This document shows, one piece after another, positions 23,401 through 35,499 of a stretch of 64,000 nt of DNA. The stretch's first letter is position 1; the number at the start of each line of letters is the position of its first letter. Origin of the DNA: Oasisia sp. SBJ-2009 (Eukaryota > Annelida > Polychaeta > Sabellida > Siboglinidae); contig OZ024867.1 in assembly GCA_964017155.1 (NCBI GenBank), positions 12,905,934 through 12,969,933 of the forward strand, written 5' to 3'. The translations under genes and the position numbers were made by a program. The notes beneath the pieces are model-generated. The model worked only from the letters and a program-made list of their open reading frames with translations. It searched no databases and was not told the origin of the DNA.

Positions 23401-23558
23401 TCTACTCTCAACTGTCTTCTGGTCACAGAAAGAGAGGGCGCCCTCGTCTCCGGTTCAAAGATACCATCAAGAGAAACCTGAAGCTGAGAGACATAAAGAT
23501 CGACTCCTGGACATCACTCTCACAGCAGAGAGACAAATGGAGAGCAAGAGTCAAGTGA
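20427..23558 (+). CDS. RTE-like ORF: AP endonuclease plus reverse transcriptase
   Basis: 1043 aa from a true ATG. Residues about 43-303 are an apurinic-like endonuclease: WNVRT (49-53), CETR (85-88), NVYAP (157-161), GDFNARIG (194-201), IDFI (263-266) and WTDH (288-291), so the catalytic Glu, Asp, Asn and His are present. Residues about 530-860 are the reverse transcriptase: [11 protein letters not shown] (540-550), NYRGISLLS (599-607), FVDFSKAFD (668-676), [11 protein letters not shown] (725-735) and the catalytic LLFADD (787-792). The C-terminal part has RWTGHLMRM (974-982) and KRGRPRLRF (1002-1010), usual in this group. The protein nicks target DNA and copies its own RNA there. No stop or frameshift interrupts it, so it may be competent; expression is unknown. 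Confidence 0.93.
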   Translation: MYNCTKHDTGSAVARVTKDRAARPHLPSTVENQLGRRRQRRQLLTIGQWNVRTLLDREGANRPERRTALVAMELAKYNIDIAALCETRFSESGSLDDLEYSFFWSGKPEGERREAGVGFAVKKDIITKLTEMPRPVSDRIMTMRLPLSKDNFATIINVYAPTMTNPDENKEAFYNQLTSVLRGIPHTDKLLLIGDFNARIGRDNDKWPLVMGKHGIGKCNSNGELLLALCSEFELIVTNTMFKQKDERKTTWMHPRSKHWHMIDFIITRCRDKMDIHSTRAMRGANCWTDHQMLRSKVAFRIRQKHNRQGTNKPTKLNTAKLSTISHRESFEQEMDSALAHWEEKENSTPDEEWAALQQVVYNTAKTYLGKPDRKHQDWFDPNDQELQTLMSRRDQAHQRVLQTRSTRSTTAAYKDACRLLQKHTRALKSDWWERKAVELQRAADSNNMKGFYNGLKEVWGPKKKGPVQLKSTDGMETFSDSKRVVARWSEHFQKLLNVPGDIDHEALDNIPQRITKTSLDEVPTMDEMARAIASLKDGKAPGGDGIPAEVWKHGGDNLFSRLHQLITNAWEMGSVPQAWKDASIITIYKKGDRTDCGNYRGISLLSIAGKIFARILLNRLSTHLTPEVVPETQCGFRGNRSTVDMIFCLRQLQEKCIEQDRPLYMVFVDFSKAFDTVGRTGLWQLLKKYGCPEKFTTMIEALHTGMMATVNVGGEVSESFRVTNGVKQGCVLAPTLFSIFLSAMLDNAFRDMGDGIYIQSRQSADLFNVAHFRAKTKTTRILMRELLFADDSALVAHSAEEMQKIVDAFSNASKKFGLKINIKKTEVLYQPNSTRTREEDIMVDGNKLNSVMEFTYLGSTISSDGCIDDEIQRRMAKASASFGRLRQRLWNNHHVSMRVKGKIYRAIVLSTLLYGAEAWTVYRRQVKKLHAFMMRHLRSIMRITWMDKVTNKEILERTGLPSMEDLLIRKNLRWTGHLMRMSSDRLPKQVLYSQLSSGHRKRGRPRLRFKDTIKRNLKLRDIKIDSWTSLSQQRDKWRARVK

Positions 23559-23611
23559 TGGAAGCAGTCTTTGTCGCTTCGCGACCGACAGCATGATGAT
23601 GATGATGATGA

Positions 23612-23612
<1 letters not shown>

Positions 23613-23656
<44 letters not shown>

Positions 23657-23675
23657 GATATATATATATATATTT

Positions 23676-23724
<49 letters not shown>

Positions 23725-23725
23725 G
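23613..23725. repeat. TA microsatellite with TTTAGA interruptions
   Basis: Downstream half of the TA tract flanking the LINE; TTTAGATA interrupts it at regular intervals. Confidence 0.95.
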
Positions 23726-24298
23726 ATGCTCTTCAGAATGGAAGGCCATAGCCTATCATGTTATTGGGAGAATTGTCCACTTGCCATCTTGACAAAGGGG
23801 CACCTCGGAATAGACACAAAGACAGTTTGACCACTTGCAACATCAATCATCGCTAGTGGACAACACAAGCGAAGCTGGTGAGAGTTTCACAAGTGTTAAC
23901 AATACTTGGTAGAGGGTTCCATGGGGACGCATCAGCGACAGGTCACGAGTCGTGACCAGCCTTGGTGCGGGCACGCTTCATTTGCAACCTGTTGCTGTTG
24001 ACAGAGCGCTGTGCTCTAGTCGGTCGACTTGGCAGCGTGACGTCACAGGTACACTGGCGCGGTACTGCATGGCTTTGTTCGTGAGCTGTAGATGATTTGA
24101 TTGATTGATATTTAATGTTGGTTTTGTGACAATCTTTGTTTATATTGTTTTCGCTGTTCGACCATTCACACGTCATTTACAACATTCATACGACATGTGG
24201 TGAAATGTTTACAAAGGATGACAAGAAAAATGTATAAATACATAAAATACTGAGAAGTAAAATAAAAAAAAATAAAAAAATTAATGTTAACACACATA

Positions 24299-24300
<2 letters not shown>
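23726..24300. other. Spacer, no gene seen
   Basis: No coding signal. The last 70 bases are an A-rich run before the next TA tract. Confidence 0.4.
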
Positions 24301-24367
<67 letters not shown>

Positions 24368-24380
24368 GTATATATATATG

Positions 24381-24467
<87 letters not shown>
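24301..24467. repeat. TA microsatellite with GTATATG steps
   Basis: TA repeat with several single G interruptions at about 24349-24405. Confidence 0.98.
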
Positions 24468-24468
<1 letters not shown>

Positions 24469-24524
24469 ACATTAGTTAAACAAATAAACACAGTGTACAT
24501 TTTATAAAGGTGACTTAGCACTCC

Positions 24525-24600
24525 CATATATGTGGAGGTTTCTTTTGAAGGTAGGTACAAAAGGGCTATTTTTAATTTCAAGTGATAATCTATTCCATAT
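24525..24600. repeat. Dispersed repeat, copy b (pair at 19757)
   Basis: Same sequence as 19757-19825. Here it continues into ATTTTCAAGCCAGACATGTT, showing that the other copy was cut by its TA tract. Confidence 0.8.
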
Positions 24601-25602
24601 TTTCAAGCCAGACATGTTGAAATTTCGTTGGTAGTAGGCAGTTCTGGTTTTGGGTAGTTTCGGCTGAGAGGCATTTCTTGTATTGTATGAATTATTATTT
24701 TATGTACACATATCACACAGATATTGTATCTTGAAACCAGCCAGTGAAGGTCACGTAACAGGTGTGTGGCACTGTCGCAACACGGGCGACGCAGAATCGA
24801 TCAGGCGACAGAGTTTTGTGGTTTTAGACTCCATATCTGTCGAAAAATGTGTCGTACTGATATTGAAATGACTATCAGACGTGATAATCCTAGATATAAT
24901 TTCCAACCGTATCGGTGTAACGGCTTGGATTCCGTTGCCGCGTTCGCGCAAGGTTTTTTGACTAACACAGAGCGCAACGTCTCTTAGTAAAGCTCTCCAT
25001 ATTTGTGATTTCGTAAGGGAAGTCCCAGACAGACCAAGACAATATCAGCTCCTAGCTAATCATGACGCATCTAATGAGAACACATTTTCCCGGAATGAAG
25101 ACACATGGCAAAGTTGTACATTCCGACCGTCAGACCTGAACAAAAAACACGGACGGGAATATTCAGCCGTTGTTCAATATACACAAACACAATATCAGGA
25201 TCTGATGGTCGCACGGCTATACACTGACAACTACCACCACGCCGCCGTGGTTTTAGAACATCATTTTGATGGGAAGGAAGATATATTTAACAAATCGAGT
25301 ACTTAAAGCCAGTGCGTGTCCAGCATAGACCACATTTGAATTTCCACACGGATTCGAAATAGTTTCAAGTTCTACGCAGTTTTGACTCCTCCACCCTCCC
25401 CTACTGCCAATAGGCTGGTCATGTGATTGTTTAGATATCATGTTGCAGTAGGCCTGGATTTTGTTTAGCTTAGAGGCTTCTGAGACGCTATCCCTGCTTC
25501 TCGATTGCCATAAAGGCTTTTCCTTCTACACTAGCAAATATACGGTAGGGTTTTAGGGCGGTAGCTAACGTTGGTGTAATTTTATTTCTAAACTGGCGCA
25601 AT
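24601..25602. other. Spacer, no gene seen
   Basis: Open frames up to about 75 codons on both strands, but none with a recognisable domain or supported boundaries. Confidence 0.4.
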
Positions 25603-26501
25603 GGGTGGCGGATGGCCTCACATCTATCTAGGATGTAGTAGTAGTTAGTAGTATTAATAGTCTAAATGTATATGTGGCGGATGGCCTCACATCTATCTAG
25701 GATGTAGTAGTAGTTAGTAGTATTAATAGTATAAATGTATCGGTAGCGGATGGCCTCACATCTATCTAGGATGTAGTAGTAGTTAGTAGTATTAATAGTC
25801 TAAATGTATCGGTGGCGGATGGCCTCACATCTATCTACGATGTAGAAGTAGTTAGTAGTATTAATAGTCTAAATGCATCGGTGGCGGATGGCCTCACATC
25901 TATCTACGATGTAGTAGTAGTTAGTAGTATTAATAGTCTAAATGTATCGGTGGCGGATGGCCTCACATCTATCTACGATGTAGTAGTAGTTAGTAGAATT
26001 AATAGTCTAAATGTATCGGTGGCGGATGGCCTCACATCTATCTACGATGTAGTAGTAGTTAGTAGTATTAATAGTCTAAATGTATCGGTGGCGGATGGCC
26101 TCACATCTATCTAGGATGTAGTAGTAGTTAGTAGTATTAATAGTCTAAATGTATGGGTGTCGGGTGGCCTCACATCTATCTTGGATGTAGTAGTAGTTAG
26201 TAGTATTAATAGTCTAAATGTATCGGTGGCGGATGGCCTCACATCTATCTAGGATGTAGTAGTAGTTAGTAGTATTAATAGTCTAAATGTATGGGTGGCG
26301 GGTGGCCTCACATGTATCTAGGATGTAGTTGTAGTTAGTAGTATTAATAGTCTAAATGTATGGGTGGCGGGTGGCCTCACATGTATCTAGGATGTAGTAG
26401 TAGGTAGTAGTATTAATAGTCTAAATGTATCGGTGGCGGGTGGCCTCACATCAATCTAGGATGTAGTAGTAGTTAGTAGCATTAATAGGCTAAATATATG
26501 G
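25603..26501. repeat. 69-bp minisatellite, 13 units, partly open as 23-aa repeat
   Basis: The unit is GGTGGCGGATGGCCTCACAT, CTATCTAGGATGTAGTAGTA, then GTTAGTAGTATTAATAGTCT and AAATGTATC. Because 69 is 23 codons, one frame reads VADGLTSIYDVVVVSSINSL per unit. Units 4-7 have CTACGATG (open) while the others have CTAGGATG (stop TAG), so only about 100 codons are open (25812-26114), with no ATG. I judge it non-coding. Confidence 0.95.
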
Positions 26502-26582
26502 GAGATATCTTTTTAATAGGGTTTTGGTGTACTACCATATTTTTAATATAGTATTCTATAGTGTGGGCCTTTCTTACACTAT

Positions 26583-27094
<512 letters not shown>

Positions 27095-27535
27095 TCATAG
27101 ATACGACATTTGGCAATCCAGTTCTTTGTCGACAAAGCCATAGCCCAAACGTAACTGCCTAATCAAGATATCATCATTGAGCAAATTGAATGCGGAACTA
27201 AAGTCAACGAGAACCAAGATGGTTCCTTGTATATTTCGCATGACTGTTTTCACTGCACTTGTGACATATACATACGTACATGTAAAGCACGTACAATGCT
27301 GTGTCGGTCGAATCCTTTTCTCCCGATATGCCGACTGAACACACTCAAGCATTTGCTGCCCAGAAACATGCATCATTATCCTCAGCCTGACCTCATTCTC
27401 CAGTGCTTTAGATATTTGGGTAAAGAAGCTCACTGGTCGATGTCTGCTCAGATGTGCCCCATGTCTTTGTCAGTTAAGTGGTGGTTTCTTTAAAGGTGGG
27501 CGGACACACTTCCAGCTACGTTGGCATTTGTCTAG
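27095..27535 (-). pseudogene. Jockey/L2-like LINE reverse transcriptase fragment
   Basis: On the minus strand, CVRPPLKKPPLN (about 27480-27530, another frame) precedes VSFFTQISKALENE. Then come QSAYREKRIRPTQH and LVLVDFSSAFNLLNDDIL with the first catalytic aspartate, and YGFVDKELDCQMSYL. These are consecutive blocks of a Jockey/L2-type reverse transcriptase. It ends before the GVPQGS block. Frame changes and truncation show it is dead. Confidence 0.7.
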
Positions 27536-27639
27536 AGAAACATTTGTCATCCGTGTGTTTACAGGTATACCACTGTGTGAAATAGACATATATTTCTGAG
27601 CAAGTGCAGCAACATGTAAATAAGTAGGTCATTCGTATT

Positions 27640-28510
27640 GCATGCACGTGGTGCGTGTGTGCGCGCGTTTGTTTGTGTATATGTATGCATGCATTTATCT
27701 TTGTATGCATGTATGTATGTATGCATCTTTTGTATGTATGTATGTATGTATGTATGTATGTATGTATGTATGTATGTATATATGTTTGCATGCATGCATG
27801 TATGAAATGTTTATATATGTATGTGTATATGTGTGTACGTATGTATGTAGTTACGTGTTTTTGTATGTATGTAATATGCGTATGTGTGTATGTATGTATG
27901 TGTGTGTATGTGTGTGTGTGTGTATGTGTATGTGTGTATGTGTGTATGTGTGTGTGTATGTGTGTATGTGTGTATGTGTGTATGTGTGTATGTGTGTATG
28001 TGTGTATGTGTGTATGTGTGTATGTGTGTATGTGTGTATGTGTGTATGTGTGTATGTGTGTGTGTGTATGTGGGTATGTGTGTATGTGTGTATGTGTGTA
28101 TGTGTGTAAGTGTATATATGTGTATGTATGTATGTAATGTGTATGTCTCTAATTTATGTATGTGTATATGTGTATGTAATAACAAAATGTATAATGTATG
28201 TATGTATGTATGTATGTATATGTGCATGTATGTATGTATGTATGTATGTATGTATGTATGTATGTATGTATGTATGTATGTATGTATGTATGTATGTATG
28301 TATGTATGTATGTATGTATGTATGTATGTATGTATGTATGTATGTATGTATGTATGTATGTATGTATGTATGTATGTATGTATGTATGTATGTATGTATG
28401 TATGTATGTATGTATGTATGTATGTATGTATGTATGTATGTATGTATGTATGTATGTATGTATGTATGTATGTATGTATGTATGTATGTATGTGCATGTG
28501 CATGCGTGCG
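27640..28510. repeat. TATG / TGTATG microsatellite, about 870 bp
   Basis: Starts with mixed TATG and GCATG steps, passes through a TGTGTATG octamer region (27890-28110), and ends in an almost perfect TATG run (28193-28490). Frames on both strands (cysteine/valine/methionine or histidine/threonine/tyrosine-rich) are artefacts. Confidence 0.98.
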
Positions 28511-28599
28511 TGCATGGGTCCTCGTGTACCTAAAACTGGATCCCGTGAGAATCACCTGCCAAAAGCGATTTTTTTGTTTGAATGTTATCATTAGGGAAT

Positions 28600-29010
28600 C
28601 AGTAAAAGGAAAAGGTTTGGTGGCAATTTTACTTTTGGGGCATAACGTGGCGACGGCCATTTTCCAAAATGGCTGCCAAATTCAATATCCCCCTATCTTA
28701 ATAAATACGGCATGCAGAGCAATAATTGTGGTATGGTATGGTATATTTTAGAGGACCCCGATTTCAAATATACAATTATTTGACTCCTCCGTCATTTATT
28801 TCCGCCATTTTTAAAGATGGCGGTCGTCAATACAAATGTCCCCATGTCTCAAACACTGAGTAACGTAGAGCAATTCTATTGACGTTGTTGGATAGCTTGG
28901 TGGATAGCGATATCAAATATGTTATTTGTCACCTTCAATAACATAACAATTCGCGCCATTTTTAAAGATGGCGTCTGGCAAAGCCCATTATGTCTGTATT
29001 TAAGAAATAC
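28600..29010. repeat. Diverged 153-bp tandem repeats with CCATTTT-AAATGG hairpins
   Basis: GGCCATTTTCCAAAATGGC (about 28652), CGCCATTTTTAAAGATGGCG (about 28804) and the same again (about 28957) are spaced by about 153 bases. They share downstream pieces (CAATA-CCCC, TAA-AATACGG, ATCAAATAT). Each hairpin core is self-complementary. Confidence 0.65.
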
Positions 29011-29974
29011 GGTATTTAGATCCATATATCACCACATCTTAAGTGCTTCGTGTCATCGAAGGGTGTAGCTGCTGTACAGTGAATACCTGTTTGACCCACT
29101 GTTGACATTAGTTATAAGTTTGAGACGAATTCAACGCCGTACATGATATGTTACCTATTATCGCTCGGTATGCATGAGATCATAAAATATTATGGCAAGA
29201 CCATTAATAGATGTGTCATCGGTATTTAGCCAATGCCAATATAAGTTTCATGTATTTTTGGAAAGTGTCATCACCAGAACACATTATAGATGGAAAGATG
29301 CATGTGAAAAACGTGTTTATATGTTAAAGCCTGCGTCACTCAGGCCAGGACTACCATAGATCTATATAGATTATCAGTTACTGAGGAGTCAAGGGATGTT
29401 TTAAAACAGGTGGTAATTGCCTACGATGAATTGCTCTAGGTGACGCAGTTTTTGAGACATGGGGACCCTGACTAAAAGACCGATATTACGCTACGGACGG
29501 CGATGACACCGTGTTGCCGCCGAGTTTTACGCGAATTTGTTTTGTGAAGTTTATTTGTTTAAGTAATGCTATAATATATGTGGGGAGTAGTTTGGCGGTT
29601 GTAGTCTTTTTCATAGTTAAGTCAGAAAGTTAACCGATTTTGCGGCGGAAGACACGAAGGAAAACATTCGAGCGATATTCGTTTATATAGCTGCGAATTT
29701 TCGAATTTCGAATAGAGGGAAAACGTTCGAATATTCGAAATTTTTAATACTAATCGAATATTCGTCCCATCCTTATTACATGCATTGACACCACTGCGTG
29801 TACTCGCGTCGGACATACCTGTTGACTTAACGAAGGAATGACGACGTGTTGACATAAAGAAATAAGGCAGTCTAAGTAAGCAGCGGCAGCGATGACAAAT
29901 GTCGCGACGTTGGTGAGAGGTCCGTAGATTGGCCAAAACAACAGTGCAGCGCATGCGTGAACAACTTTCTCACA
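29011..29974. other. Spacer with TTCGAATA-rich patch
   Basis: No gene seen. At about 29660-29765 there is an AT-rich patch with repeated TTCGAAT/ATTCGAA palindromes. Confidence 0.4.
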
Positions 29975-30300
29975 ACTAGCCTCAGTTACTCAGGTTCCGT
30001 GAGGTGGCAGCACATTTAAGCCCCTCAACCCTACCTGCGGAATTAATGGGCTGCAGTTGTAACCGCCAAGGCAGCCTTACCCCAGATTAGGGTAGAGACG
30101 CTGATTGGTTCTCAGGCCGAATCTGAAATAACAAATTAAATAACGAAACTTTTTTACATCAAACAATGCTGTATTATAAAAATCTGTTAAAAATTTAACT
30201 TATACTAACACAAAACTAAACAGAAATTCAAATCTGCAGTTGTTTAAAAATTAGGAATTACTGCAGGAATAAGCGGTATCCGTGATATGGCAGCATTGAA
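29975..30300. repeat. Second copy of the 9.0-9.5 kb dispersed repeat
   Basis: Shares CCGTGAGGTGGCAGCAC, GCAGCCTTACCCCAGATTAG, GACGCTGATTGG, ACTTATA-TAACACAAAA and TGCAGTTGTTT in the same order. It has only one of the two 178-base tandem segments found in the first copy. Confidence 0.8.
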
Positions 30301-30304
30301 TGGA

Positions 30305-30337
30305 GCTATAGCCATTCAACATTTGAATGGATATAGC
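30305..30337. repeat. 15-bp hairpin
   Basis: GCTATAGCCATTCAA and TTGAATGGATATAGC pair with one mismatch around a three-base loop. Confidence 0.7.
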
Positions 30338-30424
30338 ACCTTTAACTTGCATAGTTAGTTGTCCACGAGGCAGCATTCTACGGAAGCCCGGTGGTGCCAC
30401 TGTGAAAAAACTTTTTTTCTGACA

Positions 30425-30646
30425 GCCGCCACTTAATTATCTGGCGGCCGCCACTTGATTATCTGGCGGCCGCCACTTAATTATCTGGCGGCCGCCACTT
30501 AATTATCTGGCGGCCGCCACTTAATTATCTGGCGGCCGCCATTTAATTATCTGGCGGCCGCCACTTAATTATCTGGCGGACGCCACTTAATTATCTGGCG
30601 GCCGCCACTTAATCGCCCGGAAGATAATTAAGTGGCGGCCGCCAGA
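30425..30646. repeat. 22-bp minisatellite of GGCGGCCGCC palindromes
   Basis: The unit GGCGGCCGCCACTTAATTAT+CT is repeated about nine times. Each unit contains the palindrome GCGGCCGC (the NotI recognition sequence), with one unit mutated to GGCGGACGCC. The array ends with one unit in opposite orientation (30622-30646), giving a hairpin of about 18 bp with the preceding unit. Confidence 0.95.
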
Positions 30647-30852
30647 AGAAATATATATTCACCATGACACCAACGGGCACGTATTGAGTTTCCAACACAA
30701 ACATATGATTTATATTTAGCACCCTGTATCTGGACGTAATGCCTCAAATACAAACATTATGAGATGTTTAAATAAACTCGGATTTAACATAGAATAATGG
30801 AAATATCTATGTAATCACTATTGCGTATTTTAACAAAAAGCCTGTGGCGTGC

Positions 30853-30930
30853 CGTGCCGTGGGGTGGCGTCACTGTTGTCCACGTTTTCCGCGTGCCGTC
30901 AGGTGGCGCCACTCTTCTCCTCGTTTTCCC
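30853..30930. repeat. 39-bp tandem duplication
   Basis: GTGCCGTGGGGTGGCGTCAC and CACGTTTTCC recur 39 bases later as GTGCCGTCAGGTGGCGCCAC and CTCGTTTTCC. Confidence 0.75.
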
Positions 30931-31315
30931 ACATACACTAATCCCCGATGAACGCTAGTACAAAGGTAAGTGTTAAGAATGTTTCCTGAGGGTGTAGAGG
31001 GACCGTATCTCACCCTATGTTACACATTGTAGTGACCGTGCCGTGACACGGATACACACTTTCGTTTTCTATGTTCATCATCTGAGTAATAAAATTTACA
31101 CGCGTATGCGGACTGCAGATAAACAATAAGTAACGATGTTGACACTATATCAATGTGTACTGATCCACTCGCCAAGTTCTATGTCCGTAGCGTCCGTCAA
31201 CCTCCCGTCTCTGAGTTACAATAGGAGATATATTGCTTTATTATTTACTGCCATGTGAAATCACACTAATCATGTCCACTTTCTCGTTTAAGATACACCT
31301 GTCTCTATAGGATCA
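30931..31315. other. Spacer, no gene seen
   Basis: Nothing recognised. Confidence 0.4.
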
Positions 31316-31555
31316 CCCGTGTGTCAGTACGTGACCACCTGTTTGTCAGTACGTGACCACCTGTTTTTTAGTACGTGACCACCTGTCTGTCAGTACGTGA
31401 CCACCTGTTTGTCAGTACGTGACCGCCCGTGTCGCAGTACATGACCACCCGTGTGTCAGTACATGACCACCCGTGCGTTAGTACATGACCACCCGTGTGT
31501 CAGGACATGACCACCCGTGGGTCAGTACATGACCGCCCGGGTGTCAGTACCAGAG
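31316..31555. repeat. 22-bp minisatellite, about 11 units
   Basis: Unit GTGTGTCAGTACGTGACCAC+CT or CC; first half CACCTGT, second half CACCCGT with ACATGACC. Variants are ordered along the array. Confidence 0.95.
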
Positions 31556-32766
31556 AGTTCCGCATGTCAATACTAGACCGCCCCGTATGTCACAAAGGGT
31601 CTCCTGTATGTCTTTACTGGAGGGGTTAAAAATATTATTCAATATACCCTTTATTTTAATAATCATCTTTAGCTGTAACTTATTTATTTCTCATTTATTA
31701 CTAGTGATGAATGACATGTTTATCCTTCAAATGTTAATGCAAGGTAGTAGTTGTTTATAGTAGATTGTGAGATGAGACATTAGTTAATATCGTAAAGGAA
31801 TTAAAAGATCTACCGCAATTATACACCCCGAAAAGGAATGTGGCAATTACACTGTGGCAAACGTAAATTAGTTATTTATGAACTCGCAAATGTGACAAGA
31901 AATTCAAATCCTTTAGTGATGTAATTTGTTATAACGTTTTTGTCGTGTGACCTTTATTGAGCCAATAATGTTTGGCCTAAAAAGTAATATTTAAATTGTG
32001 GATACAATAATGGTGCGACATGTAATGATGGGGTGAAGGAATATACTTCTATATGTGCTACTGCATATACGGGTGTCAATTGTGAAACAGTATTTTGGAC
32101 AGAGATTGAATTTCTAAACGTTAACGCGATAAAAACAACAGTAATATCGTAAGAAACTTACTACAGGTTTTTTTATCTACTTTCCATTACATGGACATTC
32201 TGCCGTGAACGTGACAGTTGTAGTACGGTACACTCTTGGCTAATGTTTGTTTACGATCATAGTTGCCTGCTTTGCCTCCTCTGAACCCAACGAATGTTAG
32301 GTTCATTTACGCTATAACATTGTGTCTCGTTTCAAGCGATGCGTAATGATTCTCCAATAGCAAAGCAATAGTTTTGCTGTAACAAATAATGGCATGGCAA
32401 AAAGCAGCAAATTACACGTAAAGTATATGATGCACAAAAGGTAAGTTATACATGTGAGGCAGTATCTGTTATGCGATACAGGTCAAGTGTTTTTCACCTT
32501 TCTCGTTACCGTTACGGTATGTATTAAGAAATACCGACATGAAACAACTGGTCAATTACGATACATTGAACGTCTAACGAGACTGTCTGACGTGTAATAA
32601 TTCTGCTATTATTTTTAACAATTTAATATATTATGAGTGACATTTGAAATTGTCTCCTTAAGCTGAATTTACCGTAAATGCAAAACAATAATTGATAGTT
32701 ATCACATGTATTCTGTGCTGACCTAATACATTTCTCTTCTGATACAACTATATGTTTACGTTGTAG

Positions 32767-32880
32767 ACATTGACCACTGCGAAGACGACTCATGCGATAA
32801 TGGTGGGCAATGTATTCATGGAGTGAACAAGATGACTTGCATTTGCGCAATTGGATACACCGGTATCAAATGCGAAACGG
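32767..32880 (+). CDS. EGF type I exon, unit 1
   Basis: 114-bp exon between acceptor GTTGTAG and donor GTATGT, phase 1 at both ends, so it can be added or skipped without frame change. It encodes DIDHCEDDSCDNGG then QCIHGVNKMTC and GYTGIKCETG: six cysteines in EGF spacing, with the D-x-D-x-C start of calcium-binding EGF modules. Such modules form disulfide-bonded rods in extracellular proteins (Notch, fibropellin, fibrillin-like). The parent protein cannot be identified, since no signal peptide or other domain is in the window. Neighbouring units provide compatible exons, so a spliced product of successive EGF modules is possible. Confidence 0.65.
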
Positions 32881-33276
32881 GTATGTCGGACGACAGTGAA
32901 ATATATCGTGATGAAAACCAGAGAAATCTTACATCAAATACTTATATATAATTATGTCAAATGTATTGAATATGCAGAGTGGTTATCTAATGTATATTGG
33001 TTTCGTGTTACAATAACAACTGCTACCAGAAAGCAGAATATGATTCATATATCTCCCAACATGCGAATATTCATTAAACAAAAATTATTCCGCAGTATCC
33101 ATTACTCAATATTTCTTGAACTTCTTACAATTTATCCCTGATTACTACGCTCCAAGTTACGCGCGAAATATATATTTTTTCACAATTACCTACTACAATT
33201 ATAGTCAGGTACTCATTTATTCAGCGGAGTGAAGTGGTTCAATGTAAATTGAAAAACATTTCCCAGAGTTTTTCAG

Positions 33277-33345
33277 GGTAGCTCACGATTTGGATACGAA
33301 TTATCTTGGTCCATAGTCCGACGTTCTTACCACTGCGCTACTAAT
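33277..33345 (-). repeat. tRNA-like SINE relic, one per EGF unit
   Basis: On the minus strand, TAGCGCAGTGG (consistent with a pol III A box) is followed after about 27 bases by AATTCGTATCC, a weakened B box, with GTCGGACTATGGACC between. Corresponding copies lie near 35027, 36797, 38358, 40133, 41879, 43653, 45399, 47433, 52278, 54284, 56186 and 57103. No intact cloverleaf can be drawn, so it is a tRNA-derived SINE head and not a tRNA gene. Present in old and young units, it predates amplification. Confidence 0.45.
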
Positions 33346-34512
33346 GAAATGTATAATAACTTCAATTACGTTGTAAAGAAAGTCCAATTAGACCGACTGA
33401 CTATTAATTACCTGCAAATATTGCATCATATTTTAATTTATGATGAATGACATGTTTATCCTTCAAATGTTAATGCAAGGTAATAGTTGTTTATTGTAGA
33501 TTGTGAGATGAGACATTAGTTAATATCGCATGATGGTGTAAAGGAATTAAAAGATCTACCGCAATTATACACCCCGAAAAGGAATGTGGCAATTACAATG
33601 TAGCAAACGTAAATTAGTTATTTATGAACTCGCAAATGTGACAAGATATTCAAATCCTTGTGTGATGTAATTTGCCATAACGTTTTTGTCGTTTGACCTT
33701 TATTGAGCCAATAATGTTTGGCCTAAAAAGTAATATTTAAATTGTGGATGCAATAATGGTGCGACATATAATGATGGGGTGAACGAATATACTTCTATAT
33801 GTGGTAATGGATATACGGGTGTCAATTGTGAAACAGTATTTTGGTCACATATTGAATTTCTAAACGTTAACGCGATAAAAACAACAGTAATATCATAAGA
33901 AACATACTACAGGTTCTATATCTACTTTCCATCATGTGGACATTCTGCCGTGAAGGGTGACAGTTGTAGCACGGTACACTCTTGGCTAATGTTTGTTTAC
34001 GATCAGAGTTGCCTGCTTTACCTCCTCTGAACCCAACGAATGTTAGGTTCATTTACGCTATAACATTGTGTCTCGTTTCAAGCGATGCGTAATGATTCTC
34101 CAATAGCAAAGCAATAATTTTGCTGTAACACATAATGGCATGACAAAAAGCAGAAAATTACACGTAAAGTACATGATGCACAAAAGGTAAGTTATACATG
34201 TGGGGCAGTATCTGTTATGCGATACAGCTCAAGTGTTTTTCACCTTACTCATTACCGTTACGGTAAGTGTTAAGAAATACCGACATGAAACAACTGGTCA
34301 ATTACGATACATTGAACGTCTAACCAGACTGTCTGACGTGTAATAATTCTGCTATTATTTTTAACAATTTAATATATTATGAGTGACATTTGAAGTTGTC
34401 TCCTGAAGCTGAATTTATCGTAAATGCAAGACAATAATTTATAGTTATCACATGTATTCTGTGCTGACTTAATACATTTCTCTTTTGATACAACTATAGT
34501 TTTACGTTGTAG

Positions 34513-34626
34513 ACATTGACGACTGCGAAGACGACTCATGCGAAAATGGTGGGCAATGTATTGACGGAGTGAACAAGATTACTTGCAATTGCGCTATTGG
34601 ATACACCGAGGTCAAATGCGAAACGG
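34513..34626 (+). CDS. EGF type I exon, unit 2
   Basis: Same frame and length. Residues DIDDC, SCENGGQC, IDGVNKITC and YTEVKC. Acceptor GTTGTAG, donor GTATGT. All six cysteines present. It has Glu instead of the Gly that normally follows Tyr-Thr, a change shared with units 4 and 8. Confidence 0.65.
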
Positions 34627-35499
34627 GTATGTCGGATTAACACTGAAATATATCGCGATGAAAACCAGAGAAATCTTACACCAAATACTTATATATAATT
34701 ATGTCAAATGTACTGTATATGCAGAGTGGTTATCTATTGTATATTGGTTTCGTGTTACAATAACAACTGCTACCAGAAAGCAGAATGTGATTCATATATC
34801 TCCCAACATGCGAACATTCATTAAAAAAAAATTATTCCGCAGTATCCATTACTCAATATTTCTTGAACTTCTTACAATTTATTCCTGATTACTACGCTCC
34901 AAGTTACGCGCGATATATATATTTTTTTTACAATTACCTACTACAATTATAGTCAGGTACTCATTTATTCAGCGGAGTGAAGTGGTTCAATGTAAATTGA
35001 AAAACATTTCCCAGAGTTTTTCAGGGTAGCACACGATTTGGATACGAATTATCTTGGTCAGCGACGACGACGTTCTTACCACTGCGCTGCTAGTTAAATG
35101 TATAATAACTTCAATTACGTTGTAAAGAAAGTCCAATTAGACCGACTGACTATTAATTACCTGCAAATATTGCATCATATTTTAATTTATGATGAATGAC
35201 ATGTTTATCCTTCAAATGTTAATGCGAGGTAGTAGTTGTTTATTGTAGATTGTGAGATGAGACATTAGTTAATATCGCATGAAGGTGTAAAGGAATTAAA
35301 AGATCTACCGCAATTATACACCACGAAAAGGAATGTGGCAATTACAATGTAGCAAACGTAAATTAGTTATTTATGAACTCGCAAATGTGACAAGACATTC
35401 AAATCCTTGTGTGATGTAATTTGTCGTAACGTTTTTGTCGTGTGACCTTTATTGAGCCAATAATGTTTCGCCTAAAAAAAAGTAATATTTAAATTGTGG

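Larger units (their letters stand above)
20085..23612 (+). mobile_element. RTE-like non-LTR retrotransposon, apparently full length
   Basis: The non-TA sequence from about 20085 to 23612 is bounded on both sides by TA microsatellite. It has a 5' leader of about 340 bases, one long frame, and a 3' tail of only about 55 bases ending in eight ATG/GAT steps. A very short 3' UTR ending in a short tandem repeat is characteristic of RTE-clade elements. The terminal repeat then merges into the TA tract, so a target duplication cannot be recognised. Confidence 0.85.

Noticed and set aside
20522..23596. Many minus-strand frames of 65-157 codons within the RTE-like LINE
   Set aside because: Antisense shadows of the 1043-aa ORF.
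27640..28660. Long cysteine/valine/methionine or histidine/threonine/tyrosine frames
   Set aside because: Translations of TATG and TGTATG microsatellite in several frames and both strands.
30425..30646. NotI-site array as cloning-vector contamination
   Set aside because: Units vary and are embedded in ordinary AT-rich host sequence, with no polylinker or vector sequence near.
32623..32850. Minus-strand frame over the EGF exon (also 43038-43226, 46697-46966 and others)
   Set aside because: Shadow of the plus-strand exon and intron; breaks in diverged units.
33277..33345. Functional tRNA gene on the minus strand
   Set aside because: A-box-like string is good, but the B box is degraded and no acceptor or T stem pairs; called a SINE relic instead.
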